From: Paguma larvata
Taxonomy: Eukaryota; Chordata; Mammalia; Carnivora; Viverridae
Direction of reading: 5' to 3'
Length of the DNA stretch: 64,000 nt
Assembly (NCBI GenBank): GCA_030068075.1
Contig: CM057843.1
Span: 36,923,332 to 36,987,331 of the forward strand
Part shown: piece after piece, positions 35,430 through 46,334 of the stretch
Layout of the letters: each line of letters opens with the position of its first letter
How positions within the stretch are numbered: position 1 is the first letter of the stretch
Notes under the pieces: model-generated
Databases searched by the model: none
What the model was told of the DNA's origin: nothing
Seen by the model: only the letters and a program-made list of their open reading frames with translations
Made by a program: the position numbers and the translations under genes

Positions 35430-36446
35430 AATATTGTAAGGCTTTTCATGGGAAACTGCAGTTTGCTGCCCCGTTGTTATTCCTGATTCCCATTCTCAAG
35501 GTAACTACTAAGAGTTACTTTGTTTAGTCTGGTATTTTCTTCCCTTTCTAGATCTCATGCTTACTTCATACATCTCTCTCTATACAGGGTGGAGGAGCGG
35601 GAGGGAGATTTAGTGTATATATACTTTTAGGTATTATTTTTACATCTCCTACCATGGAAGAAGGTTTAGCTTTTACAACTGAACTCTCGCATCCCTATTC
35701 CCACAACACCCACGTGGCCCTTCCTTTCTCCGAGCCCTCCATTTGAACCTTTTTGGTTAAATCATTGTTCTGTATTTACGTTATGATCATGTAACTATTC
35801 ATAACTGAGTCACAAGGTGTGCAATGATTACATTTACTTTCTTGACAAATTTTGTTTTTCTGGAGTTAATAACTATCTTATTTTGCCATTTGTTTAGTTT
35901 TCCATCTGTCTCATTAATTCTTGACTCTCCTACAGGACTGGACATTTCTGCATATATTCAACTATATGAACTATTCTATTAGCTTTGTTTTCTTCTTGGA
36001 GGTCTCCCTCCTGAAACCTTGGCCTCTTCCTCCAGACTGGTCTGGTGGTCTGAGCGGGTCTAGGACCTGCTGCACGATTGTCCAGGAACTTGCCTTCATC
36101 ATTATGTTGGAAATTTCCTTTGTCTCTTCTGGGTTCAGTGATTTCCCTTTTTTTTTTTAATTCTCTATTTTGATGAAGTCTGTCTTTCATGGTCATCTTG
36201 AGAAAGAGTACAAAGATAGGGAAAATTTCTTTGATGTCTTGTCTGAAAATGTACTTTGTCTTTCTCAATTGATAGTTTGAGTATAACCTTCTAGGTAAGA
36301 CATGAGTTTCTCTCCAAACTGTGAATCTATTGCTCCATTGTCTTCTAGGTCTAGATCAGCACTTGAACAGAAATATAATGTGAACCACAACTGGAAGCTT
36401 GTTTATAATTTTAAATTTTCTAGTAGCCACATTTTAAAAAGTTAAC

Positions 36447-36584
36447 AGGGGCACCCGGGTGGCTCCGTTGGTTAAGTGTCCAGCTCTTGATTTTGGCTCA
36501 GGTCATGATCTCATGGTTCGTGAGTTCAGGCACCACGAATAGTGCAGAGCCTGCTTGGGATTTTCTCCCTCCCTCCCTCCCTCC

Positions 36585-36618
<34 letters not shown>

Positions 36619-36710
36619 CCCCTCCCTCCCTGTCTCCTCCCTCCCTCTCTCTCTCCGCCCTTACCCCACTGGCACTATCTCTCTCTCTCTCTCTTAAAAT
36701 AAATGAACTT
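36447..36710 (+). mobile_element. Carnivore SINE, sense, with expanded CCCT/CT tract
   Basis: AGGGGCACCCGGGTGGCTCC head, pyrimidine tract at 36561-36695, AAATAAATGAACTTAAAAG tail. AAAAGTTAA repeats on both sides. Confidence 0.92.
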
Positions 36711-37161
36711 AAAAGTTAATAAAAAAGATTAAGCTTAATATATTTAACTTAGCATATCTAAAATATTCTCATTTCAACATGTAATCAAGATAAAATAGTC
36801 ATTTTTATAAATAAATAAATACATAGATTAAAAAAATAAACATTTTCCAGCCAAGTCTGAGATCTTAGGGGTTTGTTTTGCATTTACAGAGTGCCTCACT
36901 TTGGGCTAGCCTCAAGTACTCAGTAGCTCCATGTGGCTGGTGGCTGCTCTTTTGAACAGTGCAGTTTCAGAGTTTCACTACTGGCATCCTGATTTTGGTC
37001 TTTCTTGACTTTTGTTTTCCACTGGAAGATTTCAGGGTATTCTCCTTATGCCTGATAATAAATTTTTTGATGATGGACTTGATGTATATGTTATATAGTG
37101 CTTGATACTTAATCTGGATAAACTCTTTTTAAAAAAGTTAAAATTTAATTCCTGTATAGTT

Positions 37162-37400
37162 TTTTTTTTAATTTAAAAATTTTTAATGTTTATTTATTTT
37201 TAAGAGAGAGAGAGAGAGAGAGAGACAGAGCACAAGTGGGGGAGGGGCAAAGAGAAAGGGAGTCACAGAATCTGAAGCAGGCTCCAGGCTCTGAGCTGTC
37301 AGCACAGACAGAGCCTGATGCGGGGCTCGAACCCACAAACTGTGAGACATGGCCTGGGTCAAAGTTGGATGCTTAACCGACTGAACCACCCAGGTGCCCC
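37162..37400 (-). mobile_element. Carnivore SINE, antisense, within L1
   Basis: TSD TAATTCCTGTATAGTT / TAATTCCAGTAGAGTT. GA-rich run and CAGGTGCCCC end. Confidence 0.92.
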
Positions 37401-37496
37401 TAATTCCAGTAGAGTTAACATACAGTATTGTTAGTTTCAGGTGTACAGTACAATGATTCAGCTTCCATTTATTACTCAGTGTTCATCAAGATAAAT

Positions 37497-37668
37497 GGGG
37501 CTTCTGGGTGGCTTAATTGGTTGAGCATCTGACTCTTGATTTTGGCTTGGGTGATGATCCCAGGGTCGTGGGATCGAGCGTTCTTAGGATTCTCTCTTGC
37601 TGTCTTTCCCTGTGCCCCTCTCTTCCTGTTCATGCTCTTTCTAAAAATAATAATAATAATAAAAAGTA
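37497..37668 (+). mobile_element. Carnivore SINE, sense, within L1
   Basis: GGGGCTTCTGGGTGGCTTAA head, a (TAA)n tail. The middle GGGCTC block is deleted. Confidence 0.85.
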
Positions 37669-37773
37669 AGTGTACTTTTAATCCCCTTCACCTTTTTCAC
37701 CTGTTCTCTCATCCACCTCCCCTTTGGTAACCATCGGTATGTTCTCTATAGTTAAGGGTCTGTTTTTTGGTTT

Positions 37774-37774
37774 G

Positions 37775-37801
<27 letters not shown>
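37774..37801. repeat. (TC)n microsatellite in L1 3' UTR
   Basis: About 14 TC units, native to the felid L1 3' UTR and likely length-variable. Confidence 0.9.
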
Positions 37802-37805
<4 letters not shown>

Positions 37806-38429
37806 TTTTCCTGTGTTGGTTTGTTTTATTAAATTCCACATATGAGCAAAATCACTTGGTATTTGTATTTCTCTGTCTTATTTTGTAACATTATACTCTC
37901 TAGAGCCATCCATGTTGTTGCAAATGGCAAGATTTCATTCTTTTTTACGACTGAATAATATTCTTTCTTTATCCGTTCATGTCATTTTTTTTTCTTCCCT
38001 ATCCATTCATATCTTGATGGACACGGGCTATTTCCATAATTTGACTGATGCAAATAATGCTGCAATAGACACACGGGCGCACATATCCCTTTGGTGTTTT
38101 CGTATTCTTTGCGTACATACCCAGTAGTGTGATTACTGAATCATACGATAGTTCTATTTTTAATTTTTTGAAGAACCTCCATACAGTCTTCCATGGTGGC
38201 TGAGCCACTTTGCATTCCCACCAGCAGTGCATGAGGGTTCCTTTTTCTCTATATCCTTGCCAGCACTTACTGTTTCTTGAATTTTTGATTTTAGACATTC
38301 TGACAGGTGTTAGGTGAGATCTCATTGTGGTTTTGATAATGTATTTACCTGATGATGAGTGACTTTTCATGTGTCTCTTGGCCATTTATATACCTTCTTT
38401 GGAGAAATGTCTGTTCATATCTTTTCATT

Positions 38430-38628
38430 TTTATTTTTTAATTATATTTTTAATTATTTATTTTTGAGAGAGTGAGAGAGAGCAAGCACTTGCGAGTGGG
38501 GGAAGGGCAGAGAGAGGGGGACAGAGGATCCAAAGTGGGCTTCGTGCTGATGGCCGAACTCACGAACCTTGAGATCATGACCTGAGCTGAAGTCGAACGC
38601 TTAACTGACTGAGCCACCCAGGCATACC
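38430..38628 (-). mobile_element. Carnivore SINE, antisense, within L1
   Basis: TTTATTTTTGAGAGAGTGAG start, GAGCCACCCAGGCA end. Interrupts the antisense ORF2 text, which resumes with TTAAATTGGATTGTTCGTG. Confidence 0.9.
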
Positions 38629-38969
38629 TCTTCTGTGCATGTTTAAATTGGATTGTTCGTGTTTTTTTGATGTTGAGTTGTGTAAGTTCTTTATATATTT
38701 TAGATACTAACCCTTTGCTGGATATGGCATGTGCAAGTATCTTCTCCCATTCAGTAGCTTGCCTTTTAGTTTTGTCTGTTGTTTCCATTTCTGTGCAGAA
38801 GCTTTTTATTTTGATGTCGTTCCAATAGTTTATTTTTCTTCTGTTTCCCTTGCTGCAGAAGACATGTCTAGAAAGATGTTGTTATGGCTGATGTCAGAGA
38901 AATTACTACCTGTGCCTCTTCTGGTTGCTGAAACTCTTTAGTTATGAGGAAATTTTGTCTTTTTTATTT

Positions 38970-39081
38970 ATTTGTTTTTTAAAGATTTTATTTTTAATCT
39001 CTACACCCATCGTGGGGCTCAAATTCACAACCCCAAGATCAAGAGTCGCATGCTGCACTGACTGAGCCAGCCAGGCGCCCC
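38970..39081 (-). mobile_element. Older carnivore SINE, antisense, short form
   Basis: TTTTTAAAGATTTTATTTTT, then CATCGTGGGGCTCAAATTCA and GAGCCAGCCAGGCGCCCC. No GA stretch. Confidence 0.88.
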
Positions 39082-39689
39082 CGTGTTTATTTATTTATAG
39101 GTGATTTCCTCTCCATTTTCTATCTCCTTTCCTGGAACTCCCGTTATTTAGTTGTTATCCCCTCTCAATTGATTATCATTTCGTTGGCTTATCTTTTTCC
39201 TCTCATATTTTATCTCCATTTGAATAAAATGTTTTAGTAAAAAATTAAAAACTATGATGAAATATCTGGGCTGTTTCTTCTGTTTAGTTTAACAGCATTT
39301 CTTTTATTGTGATTTCTGCTCTCATATTTTTATCTTGCAAGATGATTTTTCTTTTTGACTATCCTTTTTTTCATAAGTTCTTCAGATTTCCTGGATGCAA
39401 GGGAATTGAGTTTTGTTGCTTGTATTGCCTTTCTTTTGTCAAGGTTCCTTGTTGTTTTTCTGTTAGTTTCATTTGGTCTTCTGTCTTTTTATATTTACGG
39501 AGAGGCACTTCCATGTTGATTGGAAATGCTGTGCCCATGGGTGGAGGTGGTCCACTTGCTAGGGTAATCAGGTGTAACTGTGACATTTTCACTGCACAGA
39601 ATTCCCCTGTTTCCTACCCGGTGCTGTCTATTCTTGGATGCGAGTGTTCTTGGAGCTGAACAGTGTAAGAATGCTAGGAGATCCCTCTA

Positions 39690-40217
39690 TTACCCTCTTC
39701 TCAATATCCATGCTTTTATAATGGGCTTTAACTTTCTCCCTCGGCTATGCCTAGTGTCCCTGAGTAGAGAACTTTTCAGAGAGTAAAGCTTAGGTCCCCT
39801 GCTAGGGTTGAGGATGAACTGGGTCACTGGGTCAGGGAGGGGATTCAGGAGGGCTTTCCATTCCTTTTCAGTAATTTTCACCAGTGTTTCTGTTGTAGCC
39901 CCACCATCGCTGCCAGAGTGTCTTGGGCTTATAAGTCGGAAGATTTCAGGGATGTGGTGGAATAGTCTCGTTTCATATCTGTTGCTCCCTGCAGCTATGG
40001 GGGTCAGTTTTCTCCAGGCTGCTAATTCTGTTATCATATGTTCTCTACACCTATACCATCTCATCAGCGTATCTGATAGTATAATAACTGCCTGGATATT
40101 CTGACCTTTAAGTCTTTGGTGTTTTAAGCTTTTTGAGCTTTCTACTTCACTCTTCATCAATTTCAGCTTTTCTTCAAGTTGTTCGACTTGACTTACCTGC
40201 AGAAATGAATTTTGCAT
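39690..40217 (-). other. Unassigned 175-codon open frame, minus strand
   Basis: Longest non-repeat open frame in the window. The start Met is preceded by an in-frame stop two codons upstream. The N-terminal third is Leu/Lys/Glu rich with heptad-like spacing (QVEQLEEKLKLMKSEVESSK), suggesting a short coiled coil; the rest is basic and Pro/Ser rich. Another open frame overlaps on the + strand (39808-40104). A strong donor-like CAGGTAAGT lies inside on the minus strand. It sits next to antisense L1M sequence, so it may be transposon-derived, a retrocopy or chance. I do not recognise the protein. Confidence 0.25.
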
Positions 40218-40479
40218 CTCCCATCAAACCTTTATGCCTGGCACCTCACCTGCTTACTTCTATACAGTTCTAGAACCGCCCCCCTCCCAGAGTATCCAGC
40301 TCGGCCTAGACTCTGGTCAGTTATTTAAATTTGACCTTCTAAACCACATGTGAACAAACATGTCTCTCCTGAAACACTGAGATACTGAGAGGCAATTCAG
40401 AATATGGCTTTTGTGTATGCCCTTCAGTGCTATGGCTCAGTGACTCCAAGTTAGTAGGCAAATAAAATGGGAACTAAAA

Positions 40480-40690
40480 AAGTAGGCAATAGAGAGAAGT
40501 GAGACTACCTGGCTTCCCCCCTCTGCCACTTACTCGTGTGGTCATTAACTTAGTGTTTAACCCCTCGTGCATTCGTTTCCATTGGTGACAATGATAATGC
40601 CTACTTTAGAAGACTGATAGGAAGAGGCAGTGAGAGAACACTTGTAAAGTGCTTAGACTAGTACCCGACAGGTATTTCTCAAATGTTAGA
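40480..40690 (+). repeat. MIR SINE, sense
   Basis: CTACCTGGCTTCCCCCCTCT then CACTTACTCGTGTGGTCATT and TAAAGTGCTTAGACTAGTAC in MIR order. Confidence 0.65.
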
Positions 40691-40869
40691 TACTTTTAGG
40701 AAATATGTTAGGTCACAGCTTTTTTATTACTTGATTTACCTGTGGTGATTTTGAAATCCCAACTGTAATAAGCTACTATCCATGTAACTGACTTAGCTTT
40801 TGAATTCTTTATCTGATTGTTCTAAGCCATCTTTTTATGCTTCAGTCAGATTTAAATTCAGCCAGAGAC

Positions 40870-41520
40870 CCAGGGACAACAGTGTGTAAGACATAGTCTT
40901 TTCTTCCAAGCTTACAGCCAAGTGGTGTATAGACACAAGTGACTAGGAAATTATAAACAATGTGATAAGAATATGAGGGCATATAGGGTACTCTGGAAAT
41001 ATACAGAACTTTTTTATATCAATTTAGGAGTTTAGAACAGCTTCCTGGAAACAGTGGCATTTAGGCCGGGACCTTATGTAGGAGTTAAGTTGAAAAAGGA
41101 AACGTGGGATGCCTCTGAGCAAAAGTAGTCTGTGTGAAGACCCAGAGGTGAAAGAGAACATGACTCTGAAAACAGTTTGGAGGGGCAGCATTGGTGAGTT
41201 CACGTAAGGTAAGGGGAGTTTGGCATAGGACAAGCAAAGAGAGGCAAGCAGGAACCAGCTCGTGAAGGCCCTTGAAAGCCTGTTAGTAAGTTTGAATACT
41301 CTCCTAAAAGCAGTGGAGAGCAATGAGAAAAGGTTTTCAGTGGGGAAATGCTATAATCAGACTTATATCCGAGAGTAGACACTTGGGCTGTAATGTGGAG
41401 AAGGGCTTCGAGGGGAGCAAAGATGGCAAGGAGACTAGTTCCAACAATGTGGAGCGTGGGGCGACCTGATCGGGTGGAGAAAGCACTGACGCAAGGCAAA
41501 AAGAGCAAAGGAGATCATGA
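40870..41520 (-). mobile_element. L2 LINE fragment, antisense
   Basis: ACAGTGTGTAAGACATAGTC, GTGGCATTTAGGCCGGGACC, GAACCAGCTCGTGAAGGCCC and GCAGTGGAGAGCAATGAG match the antisense L2 order. Minus frames at 41024-41651 are its decayed translation. Confidence 0.6.
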
Positions 41521-41649
41521 GTACACTGAATGTACTGCAGGGAAGCAGCGGGCAGGGCAGCAAAGGAAAAACCATATGCCAGGAGGCAGTGGTAGGCGGC
41601 TCTAATTAAGGGGGGGGAGTGTGGGAGCATAGGAACATAGGGAATTTTC

Positions 41650-42139
41650 ATTTTTTGGTACCTGTGCCTGGTTGTGAGTAGCCCATTGGTCAGCTAGGGC
41701 CTGTGGATATTTTGAGGTGGGTGGCTTCATGAGCCTGTTTGCATTCAGCTGGTGGCCCCTCTTACCTTACTCAGGTTTCCACTGGTCGAGACTGTTGCCT
41801 AAAAGTGGCCTCTATGTTCCCCCCGACAGGTCAGCAATGACATATCGTTGGCATTTGGGTAGAGGGCTCATCTTCAGTATCTGCTTCATGCTGGACCTAG
41901 GGGAGGGGGTGTCCCTACCTAAACCTGTCGGTCCATCAGGGGTTCTGTGCAGTTATAGACCAGAGCATGGTATTATATTAACTTGCTGATAGGCGATTTG
42001 AGTGAGAGTCCCAGGTGGCCAGGTCCATGGGATTTAGTGGGAGGGGACTCTGATGGAATTCTTGTTGGACCCTCATTGGTATGTGGAATTGTTGGGTCCA
42101 GCAAATAGAAATGATGACCTCATGTTAGAAAAGTGGTAA
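41650..42139. other. Intron 3 sequence without recognised feature
   Basis: GC slightly higher than nearby. A + frame of 90 codons (41717-41989) is not recognised. Confidence 0.4.
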
Positions 42140-42475
42140 TGTGAATGTAAACATTCTAAATCTTTGTGTTATGGCCTTACAACTTAAAAAAAAAATTGTA
42201 TCCTTGACAAAAACTGAAATCACACCATATTTTGTGCTCTGTTGGATTTGGGTCACAGGCTGTGTTTGCTGACCCCTGCTTTGGCGCATTGCTTCTGCAG
42301 TCTTTCTCAACACAGCAGCTAGAGCAATCTTGTTAAAACATATTTCAAATCTTGTTACTCCTCTGCTGCTGTCATCTCGCATTGGCTTCCTGCCTTCCTT
42401 GGAGAGAAGGCCAGGGTTCATACCGGGACTGACCAGGCCCTTGATGATTTGTCCCTGATTGGTTAGAGCAGGCTT
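42140..42475. repeat. Old DNA-transposon scrap followed by L2 fragment
   Basis: 42150-42285 ends with CACAGGCTGTGTTTGCTGAC, reminiscent of MER5/Charlie ends. 42295-42475 (CTCCTCTGCTGCTGTCATCT and CAGGCCCTTGATGATTTGTC) resembles sense L2. Confidence 0.4.
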
Positions 42476-43327
42476 GCTGATAGAATAGGCAACCCCAAAT
42501 TGTCAGCCTGGCTTTATCCAAAAGCAGCGCGTTTTGTATGAAAGTTCATTTGGCAGGGAGGCGATTCACGGTCTCACAGTCATTCCAGGACTCATATTGA
42601 CAGAAGTTCCTCTGTTTTCAGTGTATGTTCTTAAGGTCTGTCTGGCCCTTGACAGCATAAGGGTGCTTATGCCAGTGGTAGGCTATTCTAAGGCATAAGG
42701 GATCAATACTTTATCATACTTGGAGATCAGGGTTGGGAAACTGATTTAGTGTGATTTTTTTTTTCTTTTAATGCTTGGTCTGGGGTGATTTAGCTGTTTA
42801 ATAATGGATTCTAGTTGTAGAATATTGACATACCATGCAGTAGATACTTGCTAAGTTAGGTCTGTTCAGTCTTCTTGAAAATTGTTGCATGCATGCTGGA
42901 TATTTTCAACCAGAGTTTTCCATTTGTAAGCAACAGAAATGAAATTCAAATTGGCTTACTTTTTAAAAAGGGAATGGATTAGCTTGCGTAATTACAAGTC
43001 CAGTAGGGACAGGCATACTTTATGCACAGCTGGATCCAAGTGTGGCTTCCCTGTTACTCATTTAAAAGTTTTAATTCTCACTTCAGTGGTTTTGGCTTTT
43101 TTATGTACGAGGTGAATTTTTCTGATATTACTGCTTTACTGAATGACACTTGAAGATCAAGGTTGCTGGACCAAAAATTTGACCCCTTAGAGGCAATGAA
43201 ATATAGTTAGGGTTCTACTGATATAATTATGTTATTTTATTATATTTTTGCATGGGATGGCACCATGTGAACAATTGGCTGCGGTAGAGCTCTTAGGCAC
43301 TTGCAGGCGTACGCACAGACGAGTGTA
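42476..43327. other. Intron 3 sequence, mostly unassigned
   Basis: 42890-43060 (AAGCAACAGAAATGAAATTC...CACAGCTGGATCCAAGTGTG) looks like an old dispersed repeat of unknown family. The rest shows nothing. Confidence 0.35.
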
Positions 43328-43435
43328 GTAACGCTTTCCCCTGCTCTGCTTGTCTGCAGGCAGTGAAGTGAAACCTGCAAGAGTCCTGCTCGCTCAAGGC
43401 CTGCATACAGGGAAGAAGCAGGGGAAAAGCGTTAC
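43328..43435. repeat. 108-nt imperfect palindrome in intron 3
   Basis: GTAACGCTTTCCCCTGCT (43328-43345) pairs with AGCAGGGGAAAAGCGTTAC (43417-43435) with one bulge. Inner arms TGCAGGC (43355-43361) and GCCTGCA (43399-43405) pair too. Unusually GC-rich with CG dinucleotides for this intron; not a SINE. Confidence 0.9.
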
Positions 43436-43473
43436 AATCAGCTTTTGTTCTACAGCATTTTAAAACCTACCAG
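43360..43473 (+). promoter_or_regulatory. Candidate cryptic (poison) exon between SMURF2 exons 3 and 4
   Basis: A strong acceptor (CTTTCCCCTGCTCTGCTTGT then CTGCAG ending at 43359) and a good donor (CAG|GTATGT at 43474) frame 114 nt. Joined to exon 3 the reading is CTG CAG TGA, an immediate stop, so inclusion would be expected to trigger decay. The acceptor lies within the palindrome stem. Pure inference from splice signals; no transcript evidence. Confidence 0.25.
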
Positions 43474-43931
43474 GTATGTCAGGTTTTTGGTCTGTCAGCC
43501 TTGACGATGCCCTTCGAAAACTGAGTGCGGTCCGAGATGATAGGCCATGTCGTTGCATTGTTTTTGAAATGTGACTGCAATAAAAGCTCTTCTAAGATTT
43601 TCGTTCGCGGAAAGAAATACCAGAAAGCCCTATAGTGTTATTTGACACTAGCTACTAAGATAGTTTTTTTACTGCCAAAAATTGTTAGCCAGCCGGAGAG
43701 TGGCAGATGTGATGAAGGATAAATTCAAAATTCTTTATAGATTTTACTTTTAAGAATTAAAAAAAATTTAAATTCAGTCTTGTGGGATTGATTGAACTCA
43801 AAACCTACTTTGCATTATCTAGCCATACTCTGAAACGTTTGTGACTGTAGACTACAAAAGCAAAAAAAAAAAATTTTACACTGACTGATTGTAGTTGTCA
43901 AGTTACTTATTCAGTTAATGTTGTTTTTTAG
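43474..43931. other. 3' end of intron 3
   Basis: Contains an AATAAA (near 43580) and the exon 4 acceptor tract. No repeat recognised. Confidence 0.4.
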
Positions 43932-44065
43932 GTATATTGGAAAGTCTGATTCAGTTACGATCAGTGTATGGAATCACAAGAAGATCCATAAAAAACAAGG
44001 TGCTGGATTTCTTGGGTGTGTTCGACTTCTTTCCAATGCCATCAACCGCCTCAAAGACACTGGTT
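43932..44065 (+). CDS. SMURF2: SMURF2 exon 4 (C2 domain, C-terminal part)
   Basis: A 134-nt exon with acceptor TTGTTTTTTAG and donor GTAAGTAG. It encodes about residues 67-112: YIGKSDSVTISVWNHKKIHK, then KQGAGFLGCVRLLSNAINRL, then KDTG and the first base of a Tyr codon. The SVWNHKK segment is the C2 strand carrying a basic patch. GFLGCVRL is the next strand, which in NEDD4-family proteins packs against the core. The exon is not a multiple of three, so skipping it would break the frame. Two SINEs start about 40 nt beyond the donor, and a candidate stop-containing cryptic exon lies about 460 nt upstream of the acceptor. Confidence 0.97.
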
Positions 44066-44105
44066 GTAAGTAGATACTAGTGCTTTTTAAGATATAAAAA
44101 TATAG

Positions 44106-44244
44106 GGTGCACGCATCAGGCTCTGTGCTGACAGCTCAGAGCCTGGAGCCTGCTTCGGATTCTGTGTGTCTCTCTCTCTCTGCCCTTCCCCTGCTCGTGC
44201 TCTCTCTCACTCAAAAATAAATAAACATTAAAAAATTTTTTTTC
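44106..44244 (+). mobile_element. Carnivore SINE, sense, head-deleted
   Basis: After GGGTGC the copy jumps to the CATCAGGCTCTGTGCTGACA block, so most of the tRNA half is deleted, then runs to the AAATAAATAAACATTAAAAA tail. TSD AAAATATAG at 44097-44105 and 44245-44253. Starts 40 nt after exon 4. Confidence 0.88.
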
Positions 44245-44253
44245 AAAATATAG

Positions 44254-44490
44254 GGCACCTGGGTGGCCCAGGTCATGATCTCACGGTTCGTGAGTTTGAG
44301 TTCCATATCAGGTGAGCTCGAGCCCTACTTCACGTGAGCACGCGCCCTGCTTTGGGTAAAAAACACACTGAGCCCTGCTTTGGGTGAGCCCTGCGTCTGT
44401 CTCTGTCTGTCTGTCTGTCTGTCTCTCTCTGTCTACTTCTCTCTGTCCCTTGTGGGATTGTCTCTCTCTCGCTTTGTTGTACCCCCCACT
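44254..44490 (+). mobile_element. Carnivore SINE, sense, rearranged
   Basis: GGCACCTGGGTGGCCCAGGT head with ~30 bp missing. Duplicated pieces (GAGCCCTGCTTTGGGTGAGC), a (GTCT)n run at 44397-44440, and CACTCAAAAAAATA end. Confidence 0.8.
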
Positions 44491-45594
44491 CAAAAAAATA
44501 TATAATGTGTGTATATGTGTCTCTGTGTGTATGTTTGTTTTTGGGGGGAGGCAGGGATCCAAAAACTTCCTATGTATGTTTGAAACATTGGTAAAAATTC
44601 TGGATTAAATTTATTTTATGGACTTTATAAAAAGAATGAAACATTTAAAATATGTGAGATTCGAACGGAATCAGAGCCGATACTTAGTGTACAGTGATTT
44701 TATAAGTGTTAGGAAACGTTTCATATCCAAGAGTGAAAAGAAGGGTGTCAAAGTATATATACCTTTTAAAAGATTTCTTAGCACCTTCTCTGGTTTTGGT
44801 GGATTAATGAGATAAAATGAGTTTTATTTAGGTGATTGGAGTGTTTAAGGTGGCATTTAAAGGGGAATTATTAGTGAAGAAGAATGATATATAAAACTAA
44901 AAAAAAATTAAAAGTTCTAGGAGGATAAGACATTGATTGTAAGGCAGCTGTATTAACTGCTTAATTATAGCTTAGTTTTACACCAGCCTGGGCATTTAGA
45001 AGATCAGACAAGGTTAAGACATTAGAAAGGGTTTCCATATTGGGTTGGCAAGTTTAATCAGCATATGTGTAACTCATGTATTCAGGTGACAAAACATCTT
45101 TTTAGGAGTCTTTCCGTTGGGACGTAGCTGAAGATACCTTTTTTGACAAAACTTTTTGTTGTTTCTACAGAATTCCCTTTTCTATAATGTAAAAAAATAT
45201 CGTTAGTCATTGTTATGGGATTTTAGCCCAGATGTTTCTGCTAAACAGAAATTCACATAAAATCTAGCTAAAGAAATTAATAAAAAGAGTAAATTTTTCT
45301 TTGAATATTAGATATATTAAGAGACGATCCCTTTTATAGTGTGATACCACAGTCCAGATATATAAATATTGATCTGTTAAGAAAAAGGGAGAAAATTGTG
45401 CCAGAAGCTCTGAGTCAGGGGAATTTAAAGGCACCTGAGAATTTCTTGTATTTCTGAATTGACATGGTGGCTGACCCAAAAGGAAATAGAGGACATTGGG
45501 ATGGGAAAAGGTCTAGCAAATAAAAATGAACTGTTTTATTACCCAACCCAGCAGGCAAACTGAAAACTTATAGGCCACATGTATGACCTTATCT
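44491..45594. other. Intron 4 sequence without recognised feature
   Basis: AT-rich; no gene or clear repeat. Confidence 0.4.
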
Positions 45595-46060
45595 TTGGTA
45601 AAATTTAGCCAGGGTTTATTGAACCTTTCATGTGCCAGGTACTGTTCAAAACCATGGTGGATATAAAGGTGAAAAGGACATGGATCCTGTCCTCTGGGAA
45701 ACCAGGGCAAAGGCCTGCTGGCAGAGGGAGGAGGACACACTGGAAAGACTGAACAAGAGAACAAGAGAAGAGGCAGAAGTCTACTATACAGTTGATTTAG
45801 TAGCGTCCATTTATTTTGCAGAGGGAAAAAAAGTCTCTTTTTGGCTGGATGGCCAGGGACTATAGATTTGGGGCAGATTTTTCTTTGTGCTGCCTGTGAA
45901 TGTTTCATTGCGTTTATGTACTTGACCTTTTTGATGTGCAATAATACTTAATTTGTCAAACCTTTATTCAGCACCCTGTACGGTGTTCTACCACTGAGGA
46001 GTGGAGAATACAAAGACTAATGTGTGGGCTCCTCCTTTTTATCAATTCATGACTTCTTTA
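45595..46060 (-). repeat. L2-like fragments, antisense
   Basis: GTGCCAGGTACTGTTCAAAA then GGACATGGATCCTGTCCTCT, and a second start TATTCAGCACCCTGTACGGT, resemble the 3' start of antisense L2 copies. Diverged. Confidence 0.4.
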
Positions 46061-46334
46061 AATAGAGGGCGTATATATAGCTGTAGAAGAATTCAGTTTT
46101 TTAAGTGCTGCAATCAAAGTAAAAGCAGCGTGCACAGGTGACACTGTTCCTTTCTGTAACTGGCCAGCTCAGTGTTATGTCTGTTCTGTAGATGAGGCAG
46201 GAGAGAATAAATGAGTTGCTCCTAAATGAGTCAGTAGAACTGACTTAAACCCTTATCTTACAGTTTATACTTGGCTTCTTATTAATACTTTATGTGTGTG
46301 GAGGTCATTTGAAATGGTTAGATAAAAAATAACA

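Larger units (their letters stand above)
37125..38960 (-). mobile_element. L1 LINE 3' part, antisense, younger copy
   Basis: The + strand begins with the complement of the A tail, then the antisense 3' UTR (TAACATACAGTATTGTTAGT, CCCTTTGGTAACCATCGGTA, a TC microsatellite at 37774-37801), then antisense ORF2. Minus frame 37999-38385 reads [20 protein letters not shown], the L1 ORF2p C-terminal motif, with substitutions and in-frame stops nearby. Three SINEs sit inside or at its edge. No longer coding. Confidence 0.85.
35930..40240 (-). mobile_element. Old L1M LINE, antisense, broken by later insertions
   Basis: Pieces at 35930-36350 (CTATTGCTCCATTGTCTTCT with AGGTCTAG), 37000-37124 (CTGGAAGATTTCAGGGTATT) and 39090-39240 (CTTTCCTGGAACTCCCGTTA then TTTAG) occur in the antisense order of an L1M 3' region. 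A SINE (36447) and a younger L1 (37125-38960) split it. Whether 39250-40240 belongs to it is uncertain. Confidence 0.5.

Noticed and set aside
37999..38385. 128-codon minus-strand frame as a possible gene
   Set aside because: It is the C-terminal end of L1 ORF2 in a truncated, SINE-interrupted LINE.
41200..41651. Cluster of ~100-codon minus-strand frames
   Set aside because: Overlapping frames on an antisense L2 copy; no protein domain beyond LINE remnants.
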